Of a stretch of DNA of 35,586 bases, positions 22,271 to 29,636 are shown piece by piece. The position numbers and the translations under genes are program-made. This DNA is from Candidatus Melainabacteria bacterium (GTDB lineage Bacteria; Cyanobacteriota; Vampirovibrionia; LMEP-6097). The stretch's first letter is position 1. Each line of letters starts with the position of its first letter. The notes beneath the pieces were generated by a model. It ran no database searches and was not told where the DNA came from. It saw only the letters and a list, made by a program, of their open reading frames with translations. Location of the stretch: the NCBI GenBank assembly GCA_018695135.1, contig JABHOV010000005.1:1-35586 (forward strand), in the 5' to 3' direction.

Positions 22271-23014
22271 ATGGGTCGAAACAACAACGGCTACACCCTA
22301 ATAGAACTCATGGTTGCAATCAGTATTCTTGCAATAGTCCTTGGTTTAATCTATGGAAACTACAACAAGGGTATGATACTTTTCCATAAATCATTCCAAT
22401 ACGGTAAGCTACAAACTAACGCTAGATCAGCCTTGCAAGCAATGGCAAACAATATCAAACAAGCTAACAAGGGAATGGTTTACGTTGGTGATGGTTACAA
22501 CTCCAATATACCTTTGCCAAGTGATTACGCCTTTGGCAAGCCCTATATTTATTTTACGGTACCTGTAATTGGTGAAACCAAAACATCCCAAGACCTCAAA
22601 GCCAAAGTTGCTGACCGCAGTGATGACCCATATGATTACTATCTCTATTACATTGCTTTTGCTAAAGATAGAGACGACAACCTTCTCCTTGATAGAGCCA
22701 AATTAAAACTTCTCAAAATCAAAAACCAAGATGGCATTTATACCAATGACAACTCTCGCAACTGGCCTATCCTGCCACCGAGCTTGCTAGGCAAAGCCAA
22801 TTACGACGAAGAAGAAGGTGTGACCAAAACCGGTATCGCTGCCGATGTTGCATACAATGATCTTTCAGATGAGTTTTCACTTTATCAATCTGAATTTGCC
22901 TATTTCTATTACACTGTTAACTACGAGCACCTATTTAAAATCAAAGTCAAACTAGTGGACCCGCAAACTAATTCCAACCTGAGTTTTGAGACAGCAGTAA
23001 CACCACGGAATTAA
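22271..23014 (+). CDS. Type IV pilin-like protein / type II secretion pseudopilin (PilW/GspJ-like)
   Basis: The N-terminus is a class III signal sequence: a short charged leader MGRNNNG, then YTLIELMVAISILAIVLGLIYG. Prepilin peptidase would cut after Gly7, with the conserved Glu5 of the mature protein in place. The 247 residues, with a long soluble domain containing many Tyr and Asp, are larger than a major pilin. This points to a minor pilin or pseudopilin of the PilW/GspJ size class; the exact type cannot be settled. A lipoprotein gene follows after seven bases. Confidence 0.85.
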   Translation: MGRNNNGYTLIELMVAISILAIVLGLIYGNYNKGMILFHKSFQYGKLQTNARSALQAMANNIKQANKGMVYVGDGYNSNIPLPSDYAFGKPYIYFTVPVIGETKTSQDLKAKVADRSDDPYDYYLYYIAFAKDRDDNLLLDRAKLKLLKIKNQDGIYTNDNSRNWPILPPSLLGKANYDEEEGVTKTGIAADVAYNDLSDEFSLYQSEFAYFYYTVNYEHLFKIKVKLVDPQTNSNLSFETAVTPRN

Positions 23015-23021
23015 TTTACCC

Positions 23022-24629
23022 ATGAAAAAGAATTTGAGCTATTGGATCACTTTGTCGCTAACGCTCTTGGTGATGACGTTAAACTCCTGCTCCAAAACAC
23101 CAGAGCCTGATACACTGCGCATGAACCTTGGCACCGAGCCACCAACACTTGACTGGAACAGACTCCAAGACTACAACTCAATGGAGATAGTAGCTAATAT
23201 CATGGTCGGTCTTACCAGATTTTCAACCAACGACAATGGAGAAGCGATCTCTATTCCTGGTTGTGCTCTTAGCTGGGACATCAGCAAAGATGGGCTTCGT
23301 TATTTGTTTCATCTAGACCCGCAAGCCAAATGGACAGACGGGCAAGCTGTCACCGCTCAGCACTTTATTGATTCTTATACAAGAATGCTTGATCCAGCAA
23401 CGGCAGCGCCTTATGCTGATTTGATTTCAATGATTGATATTCAAAATAGCAAAGCAATGAATGACCATGAGCTATTAATCAAGCTCAGACATCCAACACC
23501 TTACTTTATCTATCTCAGCTCTTCAGTAATAACTTATCCAATCAGGTTAGACCTTATCAATAAATATGGTTCAACCTGGACCGAACCGCAGAATCTAATT
23601 ACTAATGGTCCTTACAAACTCAAAAAATGGCAACATGAATACAAGATACTCTTAGAACGCAACGATGATTTTTTCCAGAACAAAGCCAAAATCAAATATC
23701 TCAAATACTTTATGGTCTCTGAGCAATCCAGCGCCTACACCTTGTTTCTCAATGATCAATTTGACTGGATAGATGGAAGATCAATTCCAGCAAGTGAGTA
23801 TAAGGGGATTGAGAATAGAGAAACAGGAGAAGAGACTTTTAGTGTTAATCGTTACCTACTATTGAGAAATAGTTTTGTCGGCTTTAATCACAAGAAAAAA
23901 CCACTCGATGATAAACTAGTGCGCCAAGCAATGAGCTTTGCAATCGACAGAGAGCTCTTTGCTCAAATTAGATCCAAAGGTGATCAAGCCAACTCTACCT
24001 GGATTCCACCAAGCCTCTCTAGCTATGTTGATAGAGAACAAATCGCCAACAATTTTGAACGTAACTATAAAACCGAATTCAGAACAGATGGTTTCTATCC
24101 AGAACTTGCACGTAAATTATTAGCTCAAGCTGGCTTTGCCGATGGTAAAGGATTTCCTGAGCTTGAACTAGCCGTACCAAGCAGAGAGGACAGCAAACTC
24201 CAAGCAGAAGCCTTGCAAGCAATTTGGAAACGAGAACTAAGTATCAATATCAAAATCACCACCATGGAATGGAAAGTATTTCTAGCAAGGTTAAGACAAG
24301 ACCCTCCTGACCTATTCCGTTCTAACTGGGGCGCTGATTACCCTGATCCTGATAGTTTCATGGCATTATTCACAACAAACAATCCTTTTAATGATGTCAG
24401 TTTTCACAATAATGAATATGATCACCTAGTGAAAACCGCCGCCGAAACTATCGACACCAAGAAAAGACGGGCACTATATACCAGGGCTGAAGAAATCCTC
24501 AGCCAAGAAGAAGTCGCAATTGCCCCACTTTATATAGATAGACAAAGCATAGTCAAAAAACCTTGGGTTAAGAACTTTGTTTATAATCCAATGGATTTAG
24601 TGTTTTTGGACAGAGTAGAGAAACGCTAA
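23022..24629 (+). CDS. Peptide ABC transporter substrate-binding lipoprotein (OppA/DppA type)
   Basis: This family 5 solute-binding protein delivers oligopeptides or similar ligands to an ABC importer. The N-terminus is a lipoprotein signal with lipobox LNSC; Cys23 would be lipidated. The body has the family landmarks: TLRMNLGTEPPTLDWNRLQD, GLRYLFHLDPQAKWTDGQAVTAQHF, TNGPYKLKKWQHEYKILLERNDDFF, DKLVRQAMSFAIDRELF and WGADYPDPDSFMALF. At 535 residues it is of normal length. The permease and ATPase genes are not adjacent. It starts seven bases after the pilin gene without a Shine-Dalgarno. Confidence 0.93.
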   Translation: MKKNLSYWITLSLTLLVMTLNSCSKTPEPDTLRMNLGTEPPTLDWNRLQDYNSMEIVANIMVGLTRFSTNDNGEAISIPGCALSWDISKDGLRYLFHLDPQAKWTDGQAVTAQHFIDSYTRMLDPATAAPYADLISMIDIQNSKAMNDHELLIKLRHPTPYFIYLSSSVITYPIRLDLINKYGSTWTEPQNLITNGPYKLKKWQHEYKILLERNDDFFQNKAKIKYLKYFMVSEQSSAYTLFLNDQFDWIDGRSIPASEYKGIENRETGEETFSVNRYLLLRNSFVGFNHKKKPLDDKLVRQAMSFAIDRELFAQIRSKGDQANSTWIPPSLSSYVDREQIANNFERNYKTEFRTDGFYPELARKLLAQAGFADGKGFPELELAVPSREDSKLQAEALQAIWKRELSINIKITTMEWKVFLARLRQDPPDLFRSNWGADYPDPDSFMALFTTNNPFNDVSFHNNEYDHLVKTAAETIDTKKRRALYTRAEEILSQEEVAIAPLYIDRQSIVKKPWVKNFVYNPMDLVFLDRVEKR

Positions 24630-24657
24630 TGAAGCAGATTTATTACATAAATCAAAA

Positions 24658-24666
24658 TGCTATAAT
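24658..24666 (+). promoter_or_regulatory. Extended -10 for the LysM gene
   Basis: TGCTATAAT is a perfect extended -10 lying seven bases before the ATG at 24674. The upstream ATG at 24629, which overlaps the previous stop, would be outside a transcript made from it. Confidence 0.5.
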
Positions 24667-24673
24667 GAAACTA

Positions 24674-25339
24674 ATGAACCTAGCTGGCATAAAAGAAAAA
24701 ATCAAAAAAGGCATCAACACAGGTACAGATAGAGTGCTTTCAGCGAAACTCAAAGATGAACTCGGTTTAAATCAACCAAGCATGGCAACGTTACAGAACC
24801 TAAGCCAAGACTCTGATTTAGACGCGAACCTCAATTCTTTTTTCACACCAGTCAATTCAACTTTTTTAAGCAGTAGAGACTACAAAAATATTCAGAACTG
24901 GGCATTGATGTTCATTATAGGGGTCTCAGTCATCCTCTTTATTCTATTTTTCTCATTGATATTGCCGCACAAGAACTATTCAAACGCTCAATTTGGCTCA
25001 CAAGTAATAGTCAAAGGTAAAAACATCAACAATCGAGACAAAATCGCAACAACGACAACTAACAGCGACTCAGGGCAAACAAATGAAGAACTTAGTGTAG
25101 AGAACATCATTCTAGCTTCAGCTCCTACTCAGCAATTAGTACAAAGATCGCCGCTACTCAAGTCCAACAGTGTCACATTAATGGAGTACAAAATCCGTTC
25201 AGGAGATACCATAGAGAAAGTAGCTCACAGGTTCTATGGCTCAAGTAGCTATAACAATATTCAAAAAATCAAAATGGCAAATCACATCAACAATGCCAGG
25301 CTTCTGCAAATTGGACAGAAAGTCATTATCCCTATGTAA
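24674..25339 (+). CDS. LysM-domain single-pass membrane protein
   Basis: The C-terminal 50 residues are a LysM domain (YKIRSGDTIEKVAHRFYGSSSYNNIQKIKMAN, ending LLQIGQKVIIPM) that binds peptidoglycan glycan strands. A single membrane helix (WALMFIIGVSVILFILFFSL) precedes it. About 75 N-terminal residues should face the cytoplasm, and the linker is Ser/Thr/Asn-rich. The frame opens at 24629, overlapping the lipoprotein stop by one base, but an extended -10 favours the ATG at 24674 (221 residues). Both starts could be used: coupled from the upstream mRNA and leaderless from the internal promoter. Confidence 0.8.
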   Translation: MNLAGIKEKIKKGINTGTDRVLSAKLKDELGLNQPSMATLQNLSQDSDLDANLNSFFTPVNSTFLSSRDYKNIQNWALMFIIGVSVILFILFFSLILPHKNYSNAQFGSQVIVKGKNINNRDKIATTTTNSDSGQTNEELSVENIILASAPTQQLVQRSPLLKSNSVTLMEYKIRSGDTIEKVAHRFYGSSSYNNIQKIKMANHINNARLLQIGQKVIIPM

Positions 25340-25344
25340 GCCGA

Positions 25345-26112
25345 TTAGATTGCTTGCTGAGTCTGTGCTCGACCATGCATTGACCGAGCTTGCTCTCTTG
25401 CATCATCTTCCACGACAGCAGGCTCCTGAACAGGCAAAGCAGTCTTAAGAACAACTAAGTAATCATCCATCTGTCCGGCATACATCAAACTCTCTTCATC
25501 ATCTTGACTACTAAGTTGAGCCTTCTCAACCCAAATAGCCTCACGCAAGGCTTCAAGCCTATCGAGCGCATCAAAGTAGTCTTGGTGATTCTTAGACATA
25601 TCATCAACAGACTGAATCACTTTAATCACATGCCCAGGATTCTCTCTAAGCGACTTTGTATTATTCTCCAATAAATCAGATACTGCCTTGAGTGGGTCTG
25701 TAATCATAGCCGTACCTATATTTTTCTTAACAGATTTGCCTAAAGTAGTTGCAACCACAAAAAATAAAGCAGCAGGTATTCCAAACAAAAGTGCGAAGGT
25801 TTTTACATTAAAAAAGAACATGGATGCAACTGCCGCTGTCGAACAAACCCAACCTCCAACTAAACATGCTCGCCTGCCAACTCTCTTAGCCACATTGAAA
25901 ACATCATCAATCACGGTCAAGCCCTTGAGTGATACCGTGTCTTTTACTTCTAATTTATTTTTGGTTTCATAAGTCTTGGCAATCGCCGCTGCTGTTTCAC
26001 GCTGGTTCAAGACTTGAGTTTCAAGTACCGGTATTTCGGCTTGAGCCTCTGTGCTTGGCCCAAGATCTTGGGCCTGACTGACTGTATTCATGCTAGGGAT
26101 GGGGCTGTTCAT
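25345..26112 (-). CDS. Hypothetical membrane protein, 255 residues
   Basis: I do not recognise this protein. The first 85 residues are polar and helical (EIPVLETQVLNQRETAAAIAKTYE). Two adjacent membrane segments follow (about 87-105 and 107-123: LVGGWVCSTAAVASMFFF, FALLFGIPAALFFVVATTLG). A helical, acidic C-terminal half follows (DDMSKNHQDYFDALDRLEALREAIW). Its stop is five bases from the LysM gene stop, on the opposite strand. A TATAAT about 31 bases upstream sits inside a 26-bp palindrome, so expression may be repressor-controlled. Confidence 0.72.
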   Translation of the reverse strand: MNSPIPSMNTVSQAQDLGPSTEAQAEIPVLETQVLNQRETAAAIAKTYETKNKLEVKDTVSLKGLTVIDDVFNVAKRVGRRACLVGGWVCSTAAVASMFFFNVKTFALLFGIPAALFFVVATTLGKSVKKNIGTAMITDPLKAVSDLLENNTKSLRENPGHVIKVIQSVDDMSKNHQDYFDALDRLEALREAIWVEKAQLSSQDDEESLMYAGQMDDYLVVLKTALPVQEPAVVEDDAREQARSMHGRAQTQQAI

Positions 26113-26134
26113 TTCATGCAGTTATCATCAATAC

Positions 26135-26160
26135 GCAATACATATTATAACATGTATTGC
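26135..26160 (-). promoter_or_regulatory. Operator-like palindrome around the -10 of the hypothetical membrane protein gene
   Basis: GCAATACAT (26135-26143) and ATGTATTGC (26152-26160) are perfect inverted arms of 9 bp. The 8 bases between them read GTTATAAT on the minus strand, so the arms flank the -10 box exactly, as a repressor site would. The remaining space to 26333 shows only a short TACTTG/CAAGTA hairpin near 26252-26269. Confidence 0.55.
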
Positions 26161-26333
26161 CATAATATGCAGGACCATACGACTAGGTATAAACCCCTAT
26201 ATGTAAATACCAGAGTTATTTAATGATTTGTCAAAACTTTACTGATATGATAAATCCTACTTGTTTAGGCAAGTAAGGCAATAATATGCAAACAAATTAC
26301 GGTTAGCACTAATAAAAACAGGAGGTAAAGTGT

Positions 26334-26771
26334 ATGTTCGGCCCGCATTTAATAATGGAAGCAACAGGATGTAGTTACGAAAAATTAACGGACATGAAGC
26401 TTTTAACAAATCTCCTGAATGAATTACCAACAAAGATGAATATGACCAAAATCATGGAACCCCACGTATTTGAATACAAAGGTGGACAGGAACCTGATGA
26501 CTGGGGACTTAGCGGGATTGTAATCATCGCTGAAAGTCACTTGGCGTTTCATACTTTCCCAGACAAAGGTTTTCTTACTGTAGATATTTTCAGCTGCAAA
26601 GATTTTGATGTTAAACAAGCAGTCGAAGAAATTGTCAAAGTCTTTGAACCAGAAGCTTGGGATCAACAATTAATTCAACGTGGCAGAGAATTCCCACGTT
26701 CAATGACTAGAGCAAAGTTGGTTTTAGACAATGAGCGGACTCAAATGGGTCAACTCGCTTTCGCAAGCTGA
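26334..26771 (+). CDS. speD: S-adenosylmethionine decarboxylase proenzyme SpeD (bacterial short type)
   Basis: SpeD decarboxylates S-adenosylmethionine to provide aminopropyl groups for spermidine. The 145-residue proenzyme cuts itself before a serine that becomes the pyruvoyl cofactor. That serine is S68 in AESHLAFHTFPD, with His73 and Cys88 (FSCKD) at spacings of 5 and 20, matching the S63/H68/C83 pattern known for the Thermotoga enzyme. The N-terminus GPHLIMEATGC is typical. A strong AGGAGGT Shine-Dalgarno precedes the ATG, so it is probably well expressed. Spermidine synthase is not adjacent. A small GGCATC-AAA-GATGCC hairpin follows the stop. Confidence 0.93.
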   Translation: MFGPHLIMEATGCSYEKLTDMKLLTNLLNELPTKMNMTKIMEPHVFEYKGGQEPDDWGLSGIVIIAESHLAFHTFPDKGFLTVDIFSCKDFDVKQAVEEIVKVFEPEAWDQQLIQRGREFPRSMTRAKLVLDNERTQMGQLAFAS

Positions 26772-26843
26772 CCGGTTGCGGCATCAAAGATGCCTGGTTG
26801 TGCTCACTATCGTTCGCTGCAATTCGCCTCTTTTAGCAAAGTC

Positions 26844-26849
26844 TAAACT
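26844..26849 (+). promoter_or_regulatory. -10 box of the trpD-like gene, predicts a leaderless mRNA
   Basis: TAAACT ends five bases before the ATG at 26855; no Shine-Dalgarno is visible. Confidence 0.4.
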
Positions 26850-26854
26850 TACTC

Positions 26855-27880
26855 ATGGAAGCAACTACATTATTTGAAAAATTAACTTCCATGAGCGAAG
26901 CTGAACTCCTCGAGTTCATCAAGGACTCTGAAGATTTTTCAAGCACTCAAATCCAAAGCTACCTAGATTATATCTACGACAAAGCTGCTCCCTTAGATTT
27001 AGGCATGGAGCTCTATGATTGCTGCGGCACTGGCGGTGACGGGTCTAATACCTTCAATATCTCTACAACTGCTGCAATCATTGCTGCAAGTTGTGGTATT
27101 AAGATCTGCAAGAATGGTGGTAGATCAAGCAGCAGCAGCACAGGTTCTGTCGACGTACTTGAAGCACTAGGTCTTAACTTGGCTGCAAGTCTCGAACAAA
27201 AAATACACGGGCTCGGACAAACTAATCTGGCTTTTTATTCAAGTACTGTTTCAGCCGAACTCCTTGCGCCCATTAAGCAAATCTGCCGCAAAGCCAAGCT
27301 TACGAGTTTTCTGTCACTTATCGGCCCATTAGCAAGCCCTGTTGTTTTAGAGGGGCAAGTAATTGGTGTTGCCAAAGAAAAATGGTTGCCAATAATTGTT
27401 GACTTAGAACGATCACTTATTGAACAAGGTAAAAGGCAAAAAGCCATCATTGTAATTTCTGAGTTTACTGATGGGACCAAAGTCGACGAAATTACTAGCG
27501 CCTCCAAATCCAAAATCATCCTAGTAAATCAATCTAGTAAAATCGAATTTGATTTTGACGCTAAGGATTTAGATTTGCATGGTAACAAAGAAGATCTCGC
27601 TGGCGGCAAAGATCATCAAGAAAATGCTGCGATCATTAATACAATACTCCGTCATTGCGAGCCCAAGGGGCGCGGCAATCCAGATAAGGCATTAAATAGT
27701 AAAATTAATACAGCCTGCCTAAGCTCAGCCCTCCTGGCTTATCTTGATAGTAATGCTTGTACTGATAACTATAATGAATTTATAGATTTGTTAAATCCTT
27801 ACTTTGAGCAAGCAAACAAGGCTGTTTATTCAAACAAGGCTTATGAAAACTTTGAAACTTTGAAAACAGTATATAAGTAG
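26855..27880 (+). CDS. TrpD-family phosphoribosyltransferase with altered anthranilate site
   Basis: The 341-residue protein has the whole fold of anthranilate phosphoribosyltransferase: a helical N-terminus, DCCGTGGDGSNTFNIST for PRPP (about 52-68), and TDGTKVDEITS, which keeps the Asp-Glu pair for Mg. Positions that contact anthranilate differ. KHGNR is replaced by KNGGR (residues 85-89), the SSKSG loop is SSSSTG, and the FHPAM histidine segment is replaced by a shorter STVSAEL before LAPIK. So the PRPP site looks intact but the acceptor site does not. It may use another acceptor or belong to a TrpD2-like group. Residues about 266-276 are encoded by a REP-like insertion. No other trp gene is adjacent. 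Confidence 0.78.
   Translation: MEATTLFEKLTSMSEAELLEFIKDSEDFSSTQIQSYLDYIYDKAAPLDLGMELYDCCGTGGDGSNTFNISTTAAIIAASCGIKICKNGGRSSSSSTGSVDVLEALGLNLAASLEQKIHGLGQTNLAFYSSTVSAELLAPIKQICRKAKLTSFLSLIGPLASPVVLEGQVIGVAKEKWLPIIVDLERSLIEQGKRQKAIIVISEFTDGTKVDEITSASKSKIILVNQSSKIEFDFDAKDLDLHGNKEDLAGGKDHQENAAIINTILRHCEPKGRGNPDKALNSKINTACLSSALLAYLDSNACTDNYNEFIDLLNPYFEQANKAVYSNKAYENFETLKTVYK
27650..27681 (+). repeat. REP-like palindrome inserted in frame within the trpD-like gene (copy B)
   Basis: CGTCATTGCGAGCCCAAGGG followed by a GCGCGGCAATCC-type end matches copies A (3082-3115) and C (29569-29602). It is translated as RHCEPKGRGNPD in a loop between AAIINTIL and INTACLSSALLAYL, where TrpD proteins have a variable turn. 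The reading frame is kept. Confidence 0.8.
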
Positions 27881-27894
27881 CTAAAAATATATTG

Positions 27895-27900
27895 TATAAT
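27895..27900 (+). promoter_or_regulatory. -10 box for the secreted coiled-coil protein gene
   Basis: A perfect TATAAT overlaps the first possible ATG (27899) and lies seven bases before the ATG at 27908, so the later start is the transcribed one. Confidence 0.5.
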
Positions 27901-27907
27901 GATAGAC

Positions 27908-28387
27908 ATGATGAATAAATTTCTAGTTTTAGCATTGTTATTTGCAGTTAGTTCTTTGAACTTAGTCAAAGCCGAAGATCGTCAAGGCTACGCCCTTGAT
28001 AAATTAGCAAACGCACAAGCGCAGCTCGATAGACTCAAAGCACAAAAAGATGCAATTTCACAATTGATCAAAGCAGTCCGCAAGGATCTACATGCAGCGA
28101 AGATCAGAGCGAAAGCAGAAGAAATTCAACTCAAAGCTGATACTGACAGACAAGATGCAACTATCGCTGTTGAACAAACAGGTGTTGCAGTTGACTTGCC
28201 TAACTTAATGGCAACCAAAGGTGTTAAAGCTGGTCTACTTGAGTATGATCAAAACGAAAACATCAACTTAATGTTTGAAGACAAAACAAACGAAAAAGCA
28301 GTTTTCTTTCCAGGTGGAGATACTGGTCGTTCAGTGCGCCCAAGTGGTATTCCTAATGACGCTGAAATTCCTGATTACATCAAGTAA
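27908..28387 (+). CDS. Secreted coiled-coil protein of unknown function
   Basis: The protein starts with a signal peptide (MMNKFLVLALLFAVSSLNLVKA, cut before ED). A helical coiled-coil region follows (residues about 30-85, rich in Ala, Lys, Gln and Asp, for example LDRLKAQKDAISQLIKAV). The polar C-terminal part is without recognised domains. The start at 27908 is chosen over 27899 because the TATAAT overlaps the latter. The stop overlaps the next ATG by one base, so it forms an operon with the small membrane protein and ung. No family was recognised. Confidence 0.72.
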   Translation: MMNKFLVLALLFAVSSLNLVKAEDRQGYALDKLANAQAQLDRLKAQKDAISQLIKAVRKDLHAAKIRAKAEEIQLKADTDRQDATIAVEQTGVAVDLPNLMATKGVKAGLLEYDQNENINLMFEDKTNEKAVFFPGGDTGRSVRPSGIPNDAEIPDYIK

Positions 28388-28848
28388 TGGCATTTTTACA
28401 AAAAGAAGATTGGAAGCTAGTACTATTTTGTTTGGTATTAGTTAATTTGCAAGTTGCAGTATTTAGTAGTTTTGATTCTATTCCCTTCAACCTCGCTCTA
28501 GCATTTATTTTTGTTAGTTCTAGTTTGCTACCTATTTACCAAAACCTAATCGTCGCTTCTCTCTTGTGCATCTTCTCTTCCTTACTAGTTTATGACATGA
28601 GCATTTTTTGGATTTATCCACTACTGGCGTTTATTCTCAGCAAACTCAACCCTCATCAAATCGCAGATAAACTAATCATCTGTATTATTTTCAATATCAT
28701 CTGCTCACCAATTCTTGAATTGATCTACTCTCAAGGAGCAATTAATTTCAAACATATTCTAGTAGCGACTCTCACCAACCTTGCTGCTTCACTAGTGCTG
28801 TTTTTCATCAGCACACTAGTTTTCAAAAAAGCCAAAGTCTATAACTAA
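28387..28848 (+). CDS. Small integral membrane protein, possibly MreD-like
   Basis: About five membrane helices fill its 153 residues (for example LVLFCLVLVNLQVAVFS, LALAFIFVSSSLLPIY, NLIVASLLCIFSSLLVY, LIICIIFNIICSPILELIY, LTNLAASLVLFFISTLVF). Size and layout resemble the rod-shape protein MreD, but that family is poorly conserved and mreB and mreC are not here, so this is only a possibility. It overlaps the preceding gene by one base (TAATG) and is followed directly by ung. Confidence 0.7.
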   Translation: MAFLQKEDWKLVLFCLVLVNLQVAVFSSFDSIPFNLALAFIFVSSSLLPIYQNLIVASLLCIFSSLLVYDMSIFWIYPLLAFILSKLNPHQIADKLIICIIFNIICSPILELIYSQGAINFKHILVATLTNLAASLVLFFISTLVFKKAKVYN

Positions 28849-29529
28849 ATGCAAGTCCAAACCAAACTACAAGATCAGCTTGAAGCCAGTTGGGCAAAAG
28901 AATTAAAAACTGAATTGAACAAGGACTACATGCTTGCTCTGCAAAGTTTTTTAGACGAAGAATACCAAAGTCAAACTATCTACCCGGCAGCTGGTGATCT
29001 ATTCAATGCCTTTAATTATTGTCCGCTTGATCAGGTCAAGGTCGTGATACTCGGGCAAGATCCATATCATGGACCAAGTCAAGCACACGGACTGTGTTTC
29101 TCCGTTCAAAAAGGCATCGCCAAACCTCCTTCACTAGTCAATATCTTCAAAGAACTTCGAGACGATATTACTGTTGAAATTCTAGAGCATGGTGACCTCA
29201 GTGACTGGGCAAAGCAAGGTGTCTTCTTGCTGAATACCTCTCTTAGCGTGCGTGCTGGTCAAGCTGGCTCTCACTTTGGTCAGGGTTGGGAGAGGTTTAC
29301 TGATGCAGTAATTAAGATTATTGATGAAAAATGTGAGCATGTGGTATTTATGCTCTGGGGCGCAGCCGCTCGCAAAAAAGCTAGCATGATCGATAAAAAC
29401 AAACATTATATATTAGAGGCTCCGCACCCCTCACCCCTCTCTTCTTATCGAGGTTTTTTTGGCTCTAAGCATTTTTCTAAGGCGAATGAGTATTTGATTA
29501 GTCAGGGAATTGGGGCTATTAGTTGGTAA
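28849..29529 (+). CDS. ung: Uracil-DNA glycosylase (family 1)
   Basis: Ung removes uracil from DNA as the first step of base excision repair. All family 1 marks are present in 226 residues: GQDPYHG with the catalytic Asp71, KPPSLVNIFKEL, LLNTSLSVRAGQAGSH, the VVFMLWGAAARKK strand, and HPSPLSSYRGFFG with the catalytic His. The ATG follows directly on the stop of the membrane protein gene, so the two are co-transcribed and probably coupled. Confidence 0.97.
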   Translation: MQVQTKLQDQLEASWAKELKTELNKDYMLALQSFLDEEYQSQTIYPAAGDLFNAFNYCPLDQVKVVILGQDPYHGPSQAHGLCFSVQKGIAKPPSLVNIFKELRDDITVEILEHGDLSDWAKQGVFLLNTSLSVRAGQAGSHFGQGWERFTDAVIKIIDEKCEHVVFMLWGAAARKKASMIDKNKHYILEAPHPSPLSSYRGFFGSKHFSKANEYLISQGIGAISW

Positions 29530-29568
29530 ATGGATCATAAATCTCAGAGGCGCTCTTGCCTTTACATT

Positions 29569-29602
29569 GGATTGCCGCGTCGCCTTCGGCTTCTCGCAAT
29601 GA
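29569..29602 (-). repeat. REP-like palindrome, copy C
   Basis: On the minus strand it reads TCATTGCGAGAAGCC... and ends GACGCGGCAATCC, related to copies A and B. It lies in the convergent space between ung and the subtilase gene, directly beside a perfect hairpin. Confidence 0.8.
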
Positions 29603-29636
29603 AAATATATAATCAATAAATTGATTATATATTTTC
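29601..29636. terminator. 16-bp perfect hairpin between ung and the subtilase gene
   Basis: 29601-29616 is exactly complementary to 29621-29636, with a TAAA loop. The distal part is AT-only, so each direction ends in a T-rich arm. It overlaps the first bases of the subtilase stop and probably terminates both transcripts. Confidence 0.8.

Noticed and set aside
27899-27907. ATG at 27899 as start of the secreted coiled-coil protein
   Set aside because: The TATAAT overlaps this codon, so it could not be transcribed from that promoter. The next ATG also gives a better signal peptide.
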